The notes below the pieces were generated by a model that saw only the letters and a program-made list of their open reading frames with translations, searched no databases and was not told the origin of the DNA. From the NCBI RefSeq assembly GCF_002056795.1, contig NZ_CP020104.1:1-64000 (forward strand): a stretch of DNA of 64,000 nucleotides, read 5' to 3'. The translations under genes and the position numbers were made by a program. Shown here one piece after another: positions 43,678 to 52,539 of the stretch (position 1 is the first letter of the stretch; every line of letters starts with the position of its first letter). The DNA is from Spirosoma aerolatum. GTDB lineage: Bacteria > Bacteroidota > Bacteroidia > Cytophagales > Spirosomataceae.

Positions 43678-44835
43678 ATGGATATAAATGCAAATCCTGC
43701 GCAGGAATTAGGGCTTGGTGTGATCGGAATGGGAGGATTCGGTTTGTTTGCCGTTCAACAGTTTTTGCAGGTTGGTTTTCCTGACGGACTTCATGCAAAG
43801 CTGGTTGCCATTGCCGGATCGAAGCGAGAAGAAGCCGTCACGGTTGCAAAACGGTTTGGGGCAGAACAGGTTGGCAGTCTGGAGGAACTGGTCAATCATC
43901 CTGGTGTCGATATTGTTTACATCGCTACACCCCCTTTCCTGCATTACGAGCAGGCTATGCTGGCGCTGAATGCGGGCAAGCATGTGATCTGTGAGAAACC
44001 GCTGGCCATGAATCCAGAGCAAGGGCAGGAAATGATTGATACGGCCCGGCGAAAAGGGTTACTGATGGTAACCAACCTGATGCAGCGGTACAATCCGATG
44101 TTTGCCCGAGTCAAGCACCTGATCGATAAAAAGATCCTGGGGGAGTTTCTACATGGGTATTTTGAAAATTATGCAGGGGATGAAGGGCTGTCGCCAGAGC
44201 ATTGGTTTTGGGACCGGAGCAAAAGTGGCGGCATTTTTATTGAACATGGCGTACATTTCTTCGACATGTTCGCCGGGTGGCTTGGCGAGGGCACCATAAA
44301 AGCGGCTCAGGTGATAAAACGACCGAACAGCAACGATATTGAGGACCAGGTGCAGGCAACAGTCGAGTATGGAGATGATGAAAGCGGCCGTAAACTGGTC
44401 AACTTTTACCACGGATTTACCCAGACCGGCCGGATGGATCGTCAGGAAATGCGCCTTCTCTTCGAACGTGGCGATATTACCTTGTTTGAATGGGTGCCGA
44501 CCCGGATGATTATGCGGTGTGTAGTCGATGAAGAAACGACTCGTGCGTTGATGGATTTATTTCCGGGCGCTCAGTTGAATGTTACGGCTAATATTGGCGG
44601 AAAGGACAGACCCTTGCGGGGCCGGCACAAAACCTTCGATGCCTATCAGCAGATCGAGCTTCGATTCGGATTTGGCGACGAAAAGCAGCACATCTACAGC
44701 GAATTACTCCGGCTCATGTTTCGCGATCAACTCCGAGCTATTCAGTATCCGGGTTCGCACCGTATTATTCAGGAAGAGAACGGCCTGGAATCGCTGAAAA
44801 CCGCAATGATCGCTGATCAACTGGCGCGTAGATGA
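43678..44835 (+). CDS. Gfo/Idh/MocA family oxidoreductase
   Basis: A 385-aa NAD(P)-dependent dehydrogenase-like protein. The N-terminal Rossmann domain has GVIGMGGFGLFAVQQF, the catalytic EKP lysine is in HVICEKPLAMN, and GGIFIEHGVHFFDMFAG carries the substrate-site histidine of the C-terminal fold. Substrates of this family are sugars, inositols and related alcohols. Located 98 bp after the Nudix-type regulator on the same strand, which may control it. Specific substrate unknown. Confidence 0.88.
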   Translation: MDINANPAQELGLGVIGMGGFGLFAVQQFLQVGFPDGLHAKLVAIAGSKREEAVTVAKRFGAEQVGSLEELVNHPGVDIVYIATPPFLHYEQAMLALNAGKHVICEKPLAMNPEQGQEMIDTARRKGLLMVTNLMQRYNPMFARVKHLIDKKILGEFLHGYFENYAGDEGLSPEHWFWDRSKSGGIFIEHGVHFFDMFAGWLGEGTIKAAQVIKRPNSNDIEDQVQATVEYGDDESGRKLVNFYHGFTQTGRMDRQEMRLLFERGDITLFEWVPTRMIMRCVVDEETTRALMDLFPGAQLNVTANIGGKDRPLRGRHKTFDAYQQIELRFGFGDEKQHIYSELLRLMFRDQLRAIQYPGSHRIIQEENGLESLKTAMIADQLARR

Positions 44836-44972
44836 GATAACCCGCTAATGATTAGGTATTTTTAGTTATTAAAAAATTTAAAAAACTTATCCATATGTAC
44901 TGGAAGGTGGTGCGAACTGGCTAAATTTTTGCGACATTTGCGGCTGCTAAACCATCTTTCTCCGCATAACGC

Positions 44973-46946
44973 ATGATCACGGAGTCAACTATTCTCGACA
45001 ATCCAGACGGCTTGTTGTCGGGTACATCACCCTCAGGTGGCCCTATTCAATCGGCCATCACGTATGAAAAAATTCCAACCCATATCTACGCCGATGCCAA
45101 AGATGCCTCGCGAGCCGTGGCGCAGGAAATTGCTGATTTGATTCGCCAGAAGCAAAGTGAAGGAAAACCCTGCATATTGGGACTGGCAACCGGCTCATCG
45201 CCCAAAACAGTCTATGCTGAGCTGATTCGGATGCATCGGGAAGAAGGGCTGAGTTTCCGTAATGTGGTGTCATTCAATCTGGATGAATACTACCCTATGG
45301 AACCTGATTCGATCCAAAGCTATTGGCGGTTTATGCGAGAGCAGTTATTCGATCATGTCGATATTCCGCAGGGCAACTACCATGTTCCTGACGGTACCCT
45401 TCGGACGGATAAGGTAGCGGAGTTTTCGAAACAGTACGAAGCGGCTATTGAAGCAGCTGGTGGGCTGGACTTTCAGTTATTGGGTATCGGTGGTAATGGT
45501 CACATTGGTTTCAACGAACCGGGGTCGCTTATTAACTCGCATACCCGTTTGATGATGCTCGACAACTCAACCCGGGCTGCTGCGTCGGTCGATTTTGGTG
45601 GCCTGGCCAAAACGCCCCGGAAAGCGATTACAATGGGGGTGGCGAGTATTTTGAGTGCCCGTCGGGTGGTACTGCTGGCCTGGGGCGAACGAAAAGCACC
45701 CGTTATTCGGGGTGCCGTAGAAGGATTGGTGACCGAACTGAACCCGGCATCGTATCTGCAGACACATCCAAACGCATTGTTTGTGATTGACGAAGCGGCT
45801 GCGTCGGAGTTGACCCGTATGAAGACACCCTGGCTGGTGGATTCGGTTGTCTGGGACAACAAAATGAAGAAAAAAGCCGTCACCCATTTGTCGTTGACGT
45901 TAGGCAAGCCCGTTCTGAAACTGACCGACCGGGATTATAACGATAATGGAATGAGCGACCTGCTGGCGCAGTATGGTCAGGCTTACGATATCAATATCGA
46001 TGTTTTCAACCAGCTTCAGCATACCATTACGGGATGGCCCGGTGGCAAGCCTAATGCCGACGATACCAACCGTCCTGAACGGGCCTTACCGGCACATAAA
46101 CGCTGTCTGATTTTCAGCCCGCATCCCGACGATGATATTATTTCGATGGGCGGCACCTTTCAGCGTCTCCGCGATCAGGGTCACGAAGTTCACGTAGGTT
46201 ACCAAACGTCGGGCAACATCGCTGTGGCGGATGATGAAGCGCTGCGCTTTGCCGATTATGTCGTTGATTTTAACGCTAAGTTTGGTATCAATAGCCCTGA
46301 AGCTACCCGTATTTTCCATGATGCGGCCGCTTCCTTGCGCGAGAAGAAAGACAGTGAAGTCGATACCCCTGAAGTGCGCTACGTGAAAGGGCTTATTCGG
46401 ATGGGAGAAGCTAAATCGACCTGTCGATTTGTGGGAATCCCCGTCGAGAATGCGCACTTTATGAACATGCCTTTCTACGAAACCGGAACGGTAGCCAAAA
46501 AGCCGATCAGTGAGGAAGATATTAAGATTACGATGGACTTAATTGAAAAAATTAAGCCGCATCAAATCTATGCGGCTGGTGATCTGGCCGACCCACATGG
46601 TACGCACAAAGTCTGTCTGGATGCTGTCATGGAAGCGGTTCGGCGTTTAAAGCATAAGAATTTCATGAAAGATTGCTGGGTGTGGCTCTACCGTGGTGCC
46701 TGGGCCGAGTGGGATATTCACGAAATCGAAATGGCGGTACCGATGTCGCCCGATCAGGTGATGAAAAAGCGGTTGGGTATTTTCAAACACCAGTCGCAGA
46801 AAGATGGCGTGGTTTACCAGGGCACCGATTCGCGGGAATTCTGGCAGCGGGCCGAAGAGCGGAACAGCGCAACGGCTGGTCTTTATAACCGACTCGGCCT
46901 TGCCGAATACGAAGCCATGGAAGCCTTTGTCCGCTGGCGGTTTTAA
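44973..46946 (+). CDS. nagB: Glucosamine-6-phosphate deaminase fused to a PIG-L deacetylase domain
   Basis: A 657-aa fusion typical of Bacteroidetes. The first ~270 residues are NagB: GLATGSSPKTVYAEL, VSFNLDEYYPM (catalytic Asp), GIGGNGHIGFNEPGS (catalytic His). A linker near 290-370 follows. The C-terminal ~280 residues are LmbE/PIG-L: IFSPHPDDDIISMGGTF with the zinc-binding HPDD near residue 383, and DPHGTHKVCLDA. The protein converts GlcN-6-P to Fru-6-P and ammonia; the second domain may deacetylate GlcNAc-type substrates first. It ends in a strong terminator. Confidence 0.9.
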   Translation: MITESTILDNPDGLLSGTSPSGGPIQSAITYEKIPTHIYADAKDASRAVAQEIADLIRQKQSEGKPCILGLATGSSPKTVYAELIRMHREEGLSFRNVVSFNLDEYYPMEPDSIQSYWRFMREQLFDHVDIPQGNYHVPDGTLRTDKVAEFSKQYEAAIEAAGGLDFQLLGIGGNGHIGFNEPGSLINSHTRLMMLDNSTRAAASVDFGGLAKTPRKAITMGVASILSARRVVLLAWGERKAPVIRGAVEGLVTELNPASYLQTHPNALFVIDEAAASELTRMKTPWLVDSVVWDNKMKKKAVTHLSLTLGKPVLKLTDRDYNDNGMSDLLAQYGQAYDINIDVFNQLQHTITGWPGGKPNADDTNRPERALPAHKRCLIFSPHPDDDIISMGGTFQRLRDQGHEVHVGYQTSGNIAVADDEALRFADYVVDFNAKFGINSPEATRIFHDAAASLREKKDSEVDTPEVRYVKGLIRMGEAKSTCRFVGIPVENAHFMNMPFYETGTVAKKPISEEDIKITMDLIEKIKPHQIYAAGDLADPHGTHKVCLDAVMEAVRRLKHKNFMKDCWVWLYRGAWAEWDIHEIEMAVPMSPDQVMKKRLGIFKHQSQKDGVVYQGTDSREFWQRAEERNSATAGLYNRLGLAEYEAMEAFVRWRF

Positions 46947-46964
46947 GTCAATAAAGTTTTTAAT

Positions 46965-46998
46965 AAAAAGCCCCTCACTGCAAAAGGAGGGGCTTTTT
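46965..46998 (+). terminator. Terminator of the NagB/PIG-L gene
   Basis: A 12-bp perfect stem AAAAAGCCCCTC / GAGGGGCTTTTT (46965-46976 and 46987-46998) with a 10-nt loop and a run of T's directly after. It starts 19 bp beyond the stop codon. Confidence 0.93.
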
Positions 46999-47024
46999 TA
47001 TGCTCGCGGTAATAAATGCTGTAA

Positions 47025-47600
47025 CTACACCCAGAGAGGAGCCTTATCCGCCTGCTTCCTGGCTTGGGTGACCTCTATCGTAAGACCGATTACCGTCAGC
47101 ACGTAAAGCACAGAAACAAGTAGCGGAAGCAGGGTAAAGCGGAGGCCAGGAAGTGTGTACCAGCAGGCAACTACAACGATTGTTCTGAGCAAGGCATGTA
47201 ACTGGCACGCTTTACTGTCATATAGCCAGCCAATAATAGGCCAGTGTATACTCATGCCAATTGCCAGACACAAGGGTACTAGTGATTTATCGATGCTGCT
47301 AGCCGGGATAATGATTCCCCAGCTCAGCATCATGGAAAAAAGTGCGTAGGGAATAAGCCCTGCCAACGGATTTTTTACCATCAAATTTGCTTTGAATGGC
47401 TTTTGTAAGGCAAGACCCAATGGGAAAAGTAAACCGCTGGTGCAGAAAGCCATGAGTGTCCATTGGCCCGGTTTTAAATAAAAACCGGCAACGGCTAAGG
47501 CCGCCCAGTAAATAGCACCCGCTATTGGTAATGAAATACCAGCGTTTGCACGGATAAGAAATTGACGTTTCTGATTGACTATTTCTTGGTTAAAATCCAT
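47025..47600 (-). CDS. Hypothetical membrane protein, DUF7010-like
   Basis: A 191-aa protein with about five to six hydrophobic helices, starting FNQEIVNQKRQFLIRANAG and containing LSWGIIIPASSIDKSLVPL. This resembles a small membrane family (DUF7010) of unknown function; I am moderately sure. The frame extends to 47636, but ATG 47600 is the likely start. It lies alone, convergent to the NagB gene and divergent from the next one. The 255 bp upstream (47601-47855) are very AT-rich, with no other gene, and hold the promoters of both neighbours. Confidence 0.65.
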   Translation of the reverse strand: MDFNQEIVNQKRQFLIRANAGISLPIAGAIYWAALAVAGFYLKPGQWTLMAFCTSGLLFPLGLALQKPFKANLMVKNPLAGLIPYALFSMMLSWGIIIPASSIDKSLVPLCLAIGMSIHWPIIGWLYDSKACQLHALLRTIVVVACWYTLPGLRFTLLPLLVSVLYVLTVIGLTIEVTQARKQADKAPLWV

Positions 47601-47855
47601 GTGGTCCAAAAGCTCTATTACGTAATGTAGAGACAAAGATAGAACTCAAAAATCGTTTCCGGGAAATGGTAGCAGGCAGGGCAATCTAAACGGGTAGTTT
47701 ACTCAAGCTGAAACAAACAGGCCATAATAGACAAGCCGTGGATAACAGCGAGTCAAAAATTTAAATTGTGAAAGCAGTAGTTGTTATAATATAGTTTTTG
47801 AATATAATTGCAAAAATATATTGTAGTTATATTATATCGGGTAATTGATAGAAAG

Positions 47856-48629
47856 ATGACCAGACAGAACAAACAGAAAACGCTTCGATTATTTGCCTTA
47901 CATGAATTTATTGTCGATCATTTTACAAAAGCCGACTGGATTAAAGTAGCTTATCTGACCGATAGCCTGGAACTGATTGAAGATCATCCGCGTCTGTTAC
48001 GTAGTCTGGATTTTAAAGATGATGATTATGAAGGGAATAGCCTACAAGTGCTCTCTAAATTGATGAGCGAAAGCGCCAGTAATTTATACGAAATCGAGCG
48101 ATTCGTCGAAATCAAGAAAGCACTGCTTGGCCGGGCTGCCCGTACGGTTCCAGATTTTATTTCGACCAGTCAGGCCAGTGCACCCGACCGTGTCATCACC
48201 TTTGCGCCCGATGTCTTCCGAATTCCAGACAAACCCGTAAATAGTAATGCACTGGCCGTTATGATGCCGTTCGAAAGTCGGTTTTCAGGAACCTATGCGG
48301 CCATTCGTAATGTATGCTCCAGACTTGGAGTTGATTGCCAGCGGGCTGATGACATCTGGGATAACAGCATTCTGATTCAGGATGTATTTGATCTGATTTT
48401 TACGGCTCAGGCCGTTATAACCGACTTTACCGACCGGAACCCCAATGTGTTTTACGAGACGGGCGTTGCGCATACGCTGGGTAAACTGGTTATTCCTATT
48501 ACGCAATCGGTAAGCGATATTCCGTTCGATTTACGACACCACAGAGCACTTACCTACTTACCCAACACAGAAGGGCTGTTAAAACTCGAAAAAGACCTGG
48601 AAAAAAAGCTGACGAAGGTATTTAGTTGA
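47856..48629 (+). CDS. Nucleoside deoxyribosyltransferase-like protein with N-terminal adaptor domain (possible immune effector)
   Basis: A 257-aa two-domain protein. Residues ~1-95 are helical (LRLFALHEFIVDHFTKADW, HPRLLRSLDFKDDDYEG) and look like a small effector-associated adaptor domain, a type found in bacterial conflict systems. Residues ~130-257 are a nucleoside 2-deoxyribosyltransferase-like/TIR-like Rossmannoid domain: ALAVMMPFES, then DFTDRNPNVFYETGVAHTLGK with the presumed catalytic Glu201. Proteins of this second type cleave N-glycosidic bonds of nucleotides or bind them. No signal or membrane helix. Isolated gene with its own AT-rich promoter region. ATG 47856 is preferred to the start at 47808. 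Function is inferred, not shown. Confidence 0.6.
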   Translation: MTRQNKQKTLRLFALHEFIVDHFTKADWIKVAYLTDSLELIEDHPRLLRSLDFKDDDYEGNSLQVLSKLMSESASNLYEIERFVEIKKALLGRAARTVPDFISTSQASAPDRVITFAPDVFRIPDKPVNSNALAVMMPFESRFSGTYAAIRNVCSRLGVDCQRADDIWDNSILIQDVFDLIFTAQAVITDFTDRNPNVFYETGVAHTLGKLVIPITQSVSDIPFDLRHHRALTYLPNTEGLLKLEKDLEKKLTKVFS

Positions 48630-48675
48630 TTCGTTCAGCATACTTGTTGTATCTTCGAGAGATTATACGAAGCTT

Positions 48676-49851
48676 ATGCGACCTCTTGTAGCGCCTATTT
48701 CCGATACACAAGCACCTGCTACAATCCAATCTGGTAGACTCCTTTCGCTGGACTTTTTCCGTGGCTTAACGGTAGCCGCTATGATACTGGTGAACAATCC
48801 GGGCGATTGGGGGCATATTTATGCGCCACTGGAACATGCTGCCTGGAATGGCTGGACACCCACCGACCTGATTTTCCCGTTCTTCCTGTTTATTGTAGGT
48901 GTTTCCATTACGTTTGCCCTAGGCCGTCGGGATGAGCAAAAGGCGAAGCAGGACGTAATTCAGAAAGTGGTAAAGCGAAGTGTAACGCTATTTCTGTTGG
49001 GCCTGTTCCTGAATTTTTTTCCCAAGTTTGACATCTCGACGGTTCGAATTCTGGGCGTGTTACAGCGGATCGCTATCGTCTATCTGGTTTGCTCACTACT
49101 CTTTTTAAAAACCAGCCCTCGACAACAGCTTTACATCCTGCTCAGTGTATTGATTGGTTATTGGCTGGCTATGACGCAGATTCCCGTACCAGGGGTTGGT
49201 TATGCCAATCTGGAACCAGAAACCAACCTGGCGGCCTGGCTGGATCGTATCATTCTGACCCCTGCCCATGTTTATAAACCCGCCAAAGTGTGGGATCCTG
49301 AAGGCTTGTTCAGCACAGTCCCGGCTATAGGAACCGGTATACTAGGTATGCTGACGGGTAGCTGGCTACAAACGAATAGACCCATTGCTGAAAAAGCGGC
49401 CTGGCTTTTCGCCGTTGGTTGTCTGACTCTGTTCGGTGGGTTAATCTGGAACGGGTTCTTTCCGATCAATAAGGCGTTATGGACCAGTTCATATGTGCTC
49501 CTGGCAGGTGGTCTGGCCATGCTGGTTCTGGCGTTGTGTTACTGGCTGATTGATGGACAGACTAAAGCGCAAAACTACCGCTGGGGTATATTGCCGTTTG
49601 TAGCGTTTGGCGTTAATGCCATCACTGTTTTCTTTCTATCGGGATTAATTCCGCGCATTATGAATCTGATTCATGTGACAAAGGCCGACGGAACGGAAGT
49701 CGGTTTGAAAGAATATCTCTACCGAACGGCCATTGCTCCTCCCTTTACCGATCCAACCAATGCATCCCTGGCCGGTGCATTGACCTTTGTGTTAATCTGG
49801 TTCGGTATTTTGTGGTGGCTCTATCGTAAGAACGTAATTATTAAGGTTTGA
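48676..49851 (+). CDS. Heparan-alpha-glucosaminide N-acetyltransferase-like membrane protein (DUF5009)
   Basis: A 391-aa protein with about ten transmembrane helices. The N-terminus GRLLSLDFFRGLTVAAMILVNNPGDWGHIYAPLEHA with the conserved His in WGHIYAPLEHAAW, and DLIFPFFLFIVGVS, match bacterial relatives of HGSNAT and the YeiB/DUF5009 group. These use acetyl-CoA to acetylate glucosamine-containing sugars across the membrane. Substrate in bacteria is not established. It ends 11 bp from the response regulator gene, convergent. Confidence 0.85.
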   Translation: MRPLVAPISDTQAPATIQSGRLLSLDFFRGLTVAAMILVNNPGDWGHIYAPLEHAAWNGWTPTDLIFPFFLFIVGVSITFALGRRDEQKAKQDVIQKVVKRSVTLFLLGLFLNFFPKFDISTVRILGVLQRIAIVYLVCSLLFLKTSPRQQLYILLSVLIGYWLAMTQIPVPGVGYANLEPETNLAAWLDRIILTPAHVYKPAKVWDPEGLFSTVPAIGTGILGMLTGSWLQTNRPIAEKAAWLFAVGCLTLFGGLIWNGFFPINKALWTSSYVLLAGGLAMLVLALCYWLIDGQTKAQNYRWGILPFVAFGVNAITVFFLSGLIPRIMNLIHVTKADGTEVGLKEYLYRTAIAPPFTDPTNASLAGALTFVLIWFGILWWLYRKNVIIKV

Positions 49852-49862
49852 GGCTGAATTGG

Positions 49863-50537
49863 TTATCGGTTTTTGTCTTCCAGCGCGAGCCGAATCAGGT
49901 CAACGGTATTTTTTACCCCCGCCTTTCGAATAATGCTGGCCCGCTGGTTGGCTACGGTGTTGGGGCTGATGCCGAACCGATCCGCAATTTCGGGACTGCT
50001 CATACCGTCGATCAGGCATGTGAGAATTTGAGCTTCCCGGGCCGTAATCCTGTTCCAGATCGATGGGCCTTTTGGGGGCGTATTACTTACTTCATTTTTT
50101 CGTTGAATCGAATTGGGCAGTACAAGATGGCGGATGATAACCGACGAAGCATTCGGGGGATAGTATAAATCGCCATCAACCACAGTTCGTACCGCCTTCA
50201 AAATCTCTTCCTGACCAGTATCTTTCAGCAAATAACCGGCGGCCCCATGCTGAACGGCTTTCAGAATATAGTCGGGATTATTGTGCATACTGAACATAAG
50301 CGTTCGTACTCTAGGGTATTTTTCGGAAACAACCTTCAGCGTATCGATGCCCGACATACGAGGCATCGTGATGTCGAGGAGTAAAACATCCGTATCGATG
50401 CCCGACAGCAGAGCAACGGCCTCATCACCGTCGGAAGCTTCGCCAACGATCTGAATATCAGGCTCGTCTTCCAATAGCATCCGAATGCCTTTTCTGACTA
50501 CAGAATGATCGTCGGTGACCAGAATGCGTATCGACAT
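49863..50537 (-). CDS. NarL/LuxR-type response regulator
   Basis: A 224-aa two-domain regulator. The receiver domain has the acidic pair DD at 9-10, phosphoacceptor Asp55 in VLLLDITMPRMSG, and the Lys in YLLKDTG. The C-terminal LuxR helix-turn-helix is ITAREAQILTCLIDGMSSPEIADRFGISPNTVANQRASI. It follows the sensor kinase gene with 19 bp between, and both lie next to nirD and nirB, so it is predicted to control nitrate/nitrite genes. Confidence 0.92.
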   Translation of the reverse strand: MSIRILVTDDHSVVRKGIRMLLEDEPDIQIVGEASDGDEAVALLSGIDTDVLLLDITMPRMSGIDTLKVVSEKYPRVRTLMFSMHNNPDYILKAVQHGAAGYLLKDTGQEEILKAVRTVVDGDLYYPPNASSVIIRHLVLPNSIQRKNEVSNTPPKGPSIWNRITAREAQILTCLIDGMSSPEIADRFGISPNTVANQRASIIRKAGVKNTVDLIRLALEDKNR

Positions 50538-50556
50538 AGCGTTTGAGTTTACGGTT

Positions 50557-52026
50557 TTAACTTAGTAAGTTGATGAGTACTTCGACGGTTGTTCCTTTTT
50601 TGGGTTTAGATTGGATCGTTAGGGTTCCGTTGAGAAGCAGGGCACGGGTTCGCATATTCTCCAGTCCATTGACGATCAGCGACGATTTTTCCGAGGAACG
50701 AGCCGCTTTCAACGTGAATCCCTTGCCATCGTCTTGAACGGAAAGTGCTAATTTATGCCGATCCTGCTGAAGATTAATGCGAATAGACGGAGCATTAGCA
50801 TATTTTACGGCATTGTGTAAGGCCTCCTGCGCAATTCGGTACAATCCGATTTCCATTGTCGGGCTTAATCGGGCCGCATTGCGGGGGCCGTTAAAAACAA
50901 TGTCGATGCCCGATGATCGGCTGGTTTGCTCGGCTAATAATTGCAGGGTTGGGCCTAAACCAAAATCACTCAGGGTGGAAGGCATTAGGTTATACGATAC
51001 CTGGCGTGTGGTCTGAATAATATCGGCAATGAGGTCGCAAAGCTCAGCAAACCGCTGACGTTGTTTCTCATCGGCCAGTGAGATGGATTTCAACTTTTCG
51101 GCATGGAGTTTTATGCCGGTCAGCATCTGGCCGATGCCATCGTGCAGCTCGCGGGCAAATCGACGCCGTTCCTCTTCCTGGCCTTCCAGCAGGGCCGCCG
51201 ACCGGACCCGATCTTCGGCGCGGATTAGCTGATATTTTTCTTCGGTGGTACGAACCAGCTCCTGTTGGGTGTCGAGTAACTTTTGATTCGTGTAGGCCAG
51301 GTTTTGGTTGGTTGCTTCCAACTCGTGATTGGCAATTTCCAGCCGCTGGTTGGTTCGCTGTAATGACTGTTCGGACTTTGCCAACCGGCTGATGATTGCT
51401 TTTGTATGATTGACAACGGGCCGGAAAATAAAGAACCCCTCAATAAGCAGCGTCAATACGGTAGCAATGGTTAGTAGCCACTCAATGCGTTCGAGTGTGC
51501 GAATACGCTGGAAACTTTCGGTATCGAACTGAAAAACAATCGCATCCATTTGCTGTAGAAACGAAAGCTCATTTTGCAGTATGATGGATAACGCTTCCTT
51601 TCGAGTCGTGGGTTCTGATACGCCGATTCGGCTGAAACCCTGATACATCGCCTGGAAATACGGCTCAATATGGTTAAACATGCTGTCGAGGGTTGCACTT
51701 TTCCGAACCGCATACGCTTTTTCCATCTGGAGCTTTCCCTGCCGTAGCTGGTCGTGGGTTTGATGCCAGTCGTGTAACAGTGAATCGAACGAAACGGTAT
51801 CCGTTGCTGCTATCCCTTCAGCCCTGAGAATAGCCAATTTGGTAAGCCGCTGACTAAGCATTCGTTGTCGCCCGGCTACATTGACCACCCGCCCATCGTC
51901 GTAGTGATTGCTTAATGTGCGTTTGATAAACCAAAGGCCACCCAACGATAGCATGGCAATGACCGTGAGGGCGATCACATAAAACCGGGTTAATCGGCGG
52001 GCTACCTGTTGGTCGAGTTGGTACAT
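50557..52026 (-). CDS. NarX-like sensor histidine kinase
   Basis: A 489-aa membrane kinase. Transmembrane helices lie near 15-34 and 182-204. The periplasmic part between them begins with VVNVAGRQRMLSQRLTKLA (residues 48-66), the PilJ/NarX-type motif that binds nitrate in NarX/NarQ. A coiled coil (about 210-270) leads to the HisKA_3 domain with His295 in RRFARELHDGIGQM, and a C-terminal ATPase domain with ALHNAVKYA and DDGKGF. HisKA_3 plus LuxR-type partner equals the NarXL plan. Located between nirD and the response regulator. Confidence 0.9.
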   Translation of the reverse strand: MYQLDQQVARRLTRFYVIALTVIAMLSLGGLWFIKRTLSNHYDDGRVVNVAGRQRMLSQRLTKLAILRAEGIAATDTVSFDSLLHDWHQTHDQLRQGKLQMEKAYAVRKSATLDSMFNHIEPYFQAMYQGFSRIGVSEPTTRKEALSIILQNELSFLQQMDAIVFQFDTESFQRIRTLERIEWLLTIATVLTLLIEGFFIFRPVVNHTKAIISRLAKSEQSLQRTNQRLEIANHELEATNQNLAYTNQKLLDTQQELVRTTEEKYQLIRAEDRVRSAALLEGQEEERRRFARELHDGIGQMLTGIKLHAEKLKSISLADEKQRQRFAELCDLIADIIQTTRQVSYNLMPSTLSDFGLGPTLQLLAEQTSRSSGIDIVFNGPRNAARLSPTMEIGLYRIAQEALHNAVKYANAPSIRINLQQDRHKLALSVQDDGKGFTLKAARSSEKSSLIVNGLENMRTRALLLNGTLTIQSKPKKGTTVEVLINLLS

Positions 52027-52047
52027 AGGAGGGCTTGTTTTACAGGC

Positions 52048-52119
52048 TACGGTATTCGGTTTGCGGTTGATGGTGCGAAAGCAACGCCTGCGTCAACCCA
52101 CCGTAAACCGAATACCGTA
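52048..52119. repeat. Imperfect inverted repeat between the kinase and nirD
   Basis: TACGGTATTCGGTTT (52048-52062) is complementary to AAACCGAATACCGTA (52105-52119), 15 bp perfect, and the inside arms continue with gaps. It fills the 97-bp gap between the sensor kinase and nirD. It belongs to the TTTACGG word family. Confidence 0.55.
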
Positions 52120-52123
52120 CACT

Positions 52124-52477
52124 TCACACACCAATATAGACAATGCCGTTTTCAACTTTTACCGGGAATGTGTTGATCCGGTATCCATCGTCGTTCAGGC
52201 ATTGCCCGTTTTTCAGGGAGAACGTTTTTTTGTGAAATGGGCAGGCCACTTTAGGGTCGTCGCCCTGACTGCCGATCATACCCCGCGAAAGAACCATCTG
52301 CTGACGGTGTGGGCATTCGTTATCGGTAGCGTACCATTCGCCCCGACGCGAAAAATTGAAAATGGCAATCTGCCGTCCGCCAATCAGGGCACAAGCGCCC
52401 CCATCGGCCGGAATATCCTCAACCCGGCAGGCAGCATGCCAGGTCTGTTTATCCTGATGTATTGAAATAGCTTCCAT
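52124..52477 (-). CDS. nirD: Nitrite reductase small subunit (Rieske type)
   Basis: A 117-aa protein with a Rieske [2Fe-2S] site: CPHR in DNECPHRQQMVLS and CPFHKKTF. The C-x-H and C-x2-H ligands are both present, unlike NirD forms that have lost them. It pairs with NirB to reduce nitrite to ammonia with NAD(P)H in the cytosol. It follows nirB by 62 bp on the same strand. Confidence 0.93.
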   Translation of the reverse strand: MEAISIHQDKQTWHAACRVEDIPADGGACALIGGRQIAIFNFSRRGEWYATDNECPHRQQMVLSRGMIGSQGDDPKVACPFHKKTFSLKNGQCLNDDGYRINTFPVKVENGIVYIGV

Positions 52478-52539
52478 TTTTTAAAAGTCATTAAGTGGTC
52501 ATTAGGCGGTCTTTGCTATAAACGATAAATGACGATTAA

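Noticed and set aside
51078..51392. 104-aa ORF opposite to the sensor kinase
   Set aside because: Antisense shadow in the kinase catalytic region; no signal of its own.
52478..52539. Second inverted repeat in the nirB/nirD gap
   Set aside because: Only the words AAGTGGTCATT and GATAAATGACG resemble the other families; arms are too weak to call.
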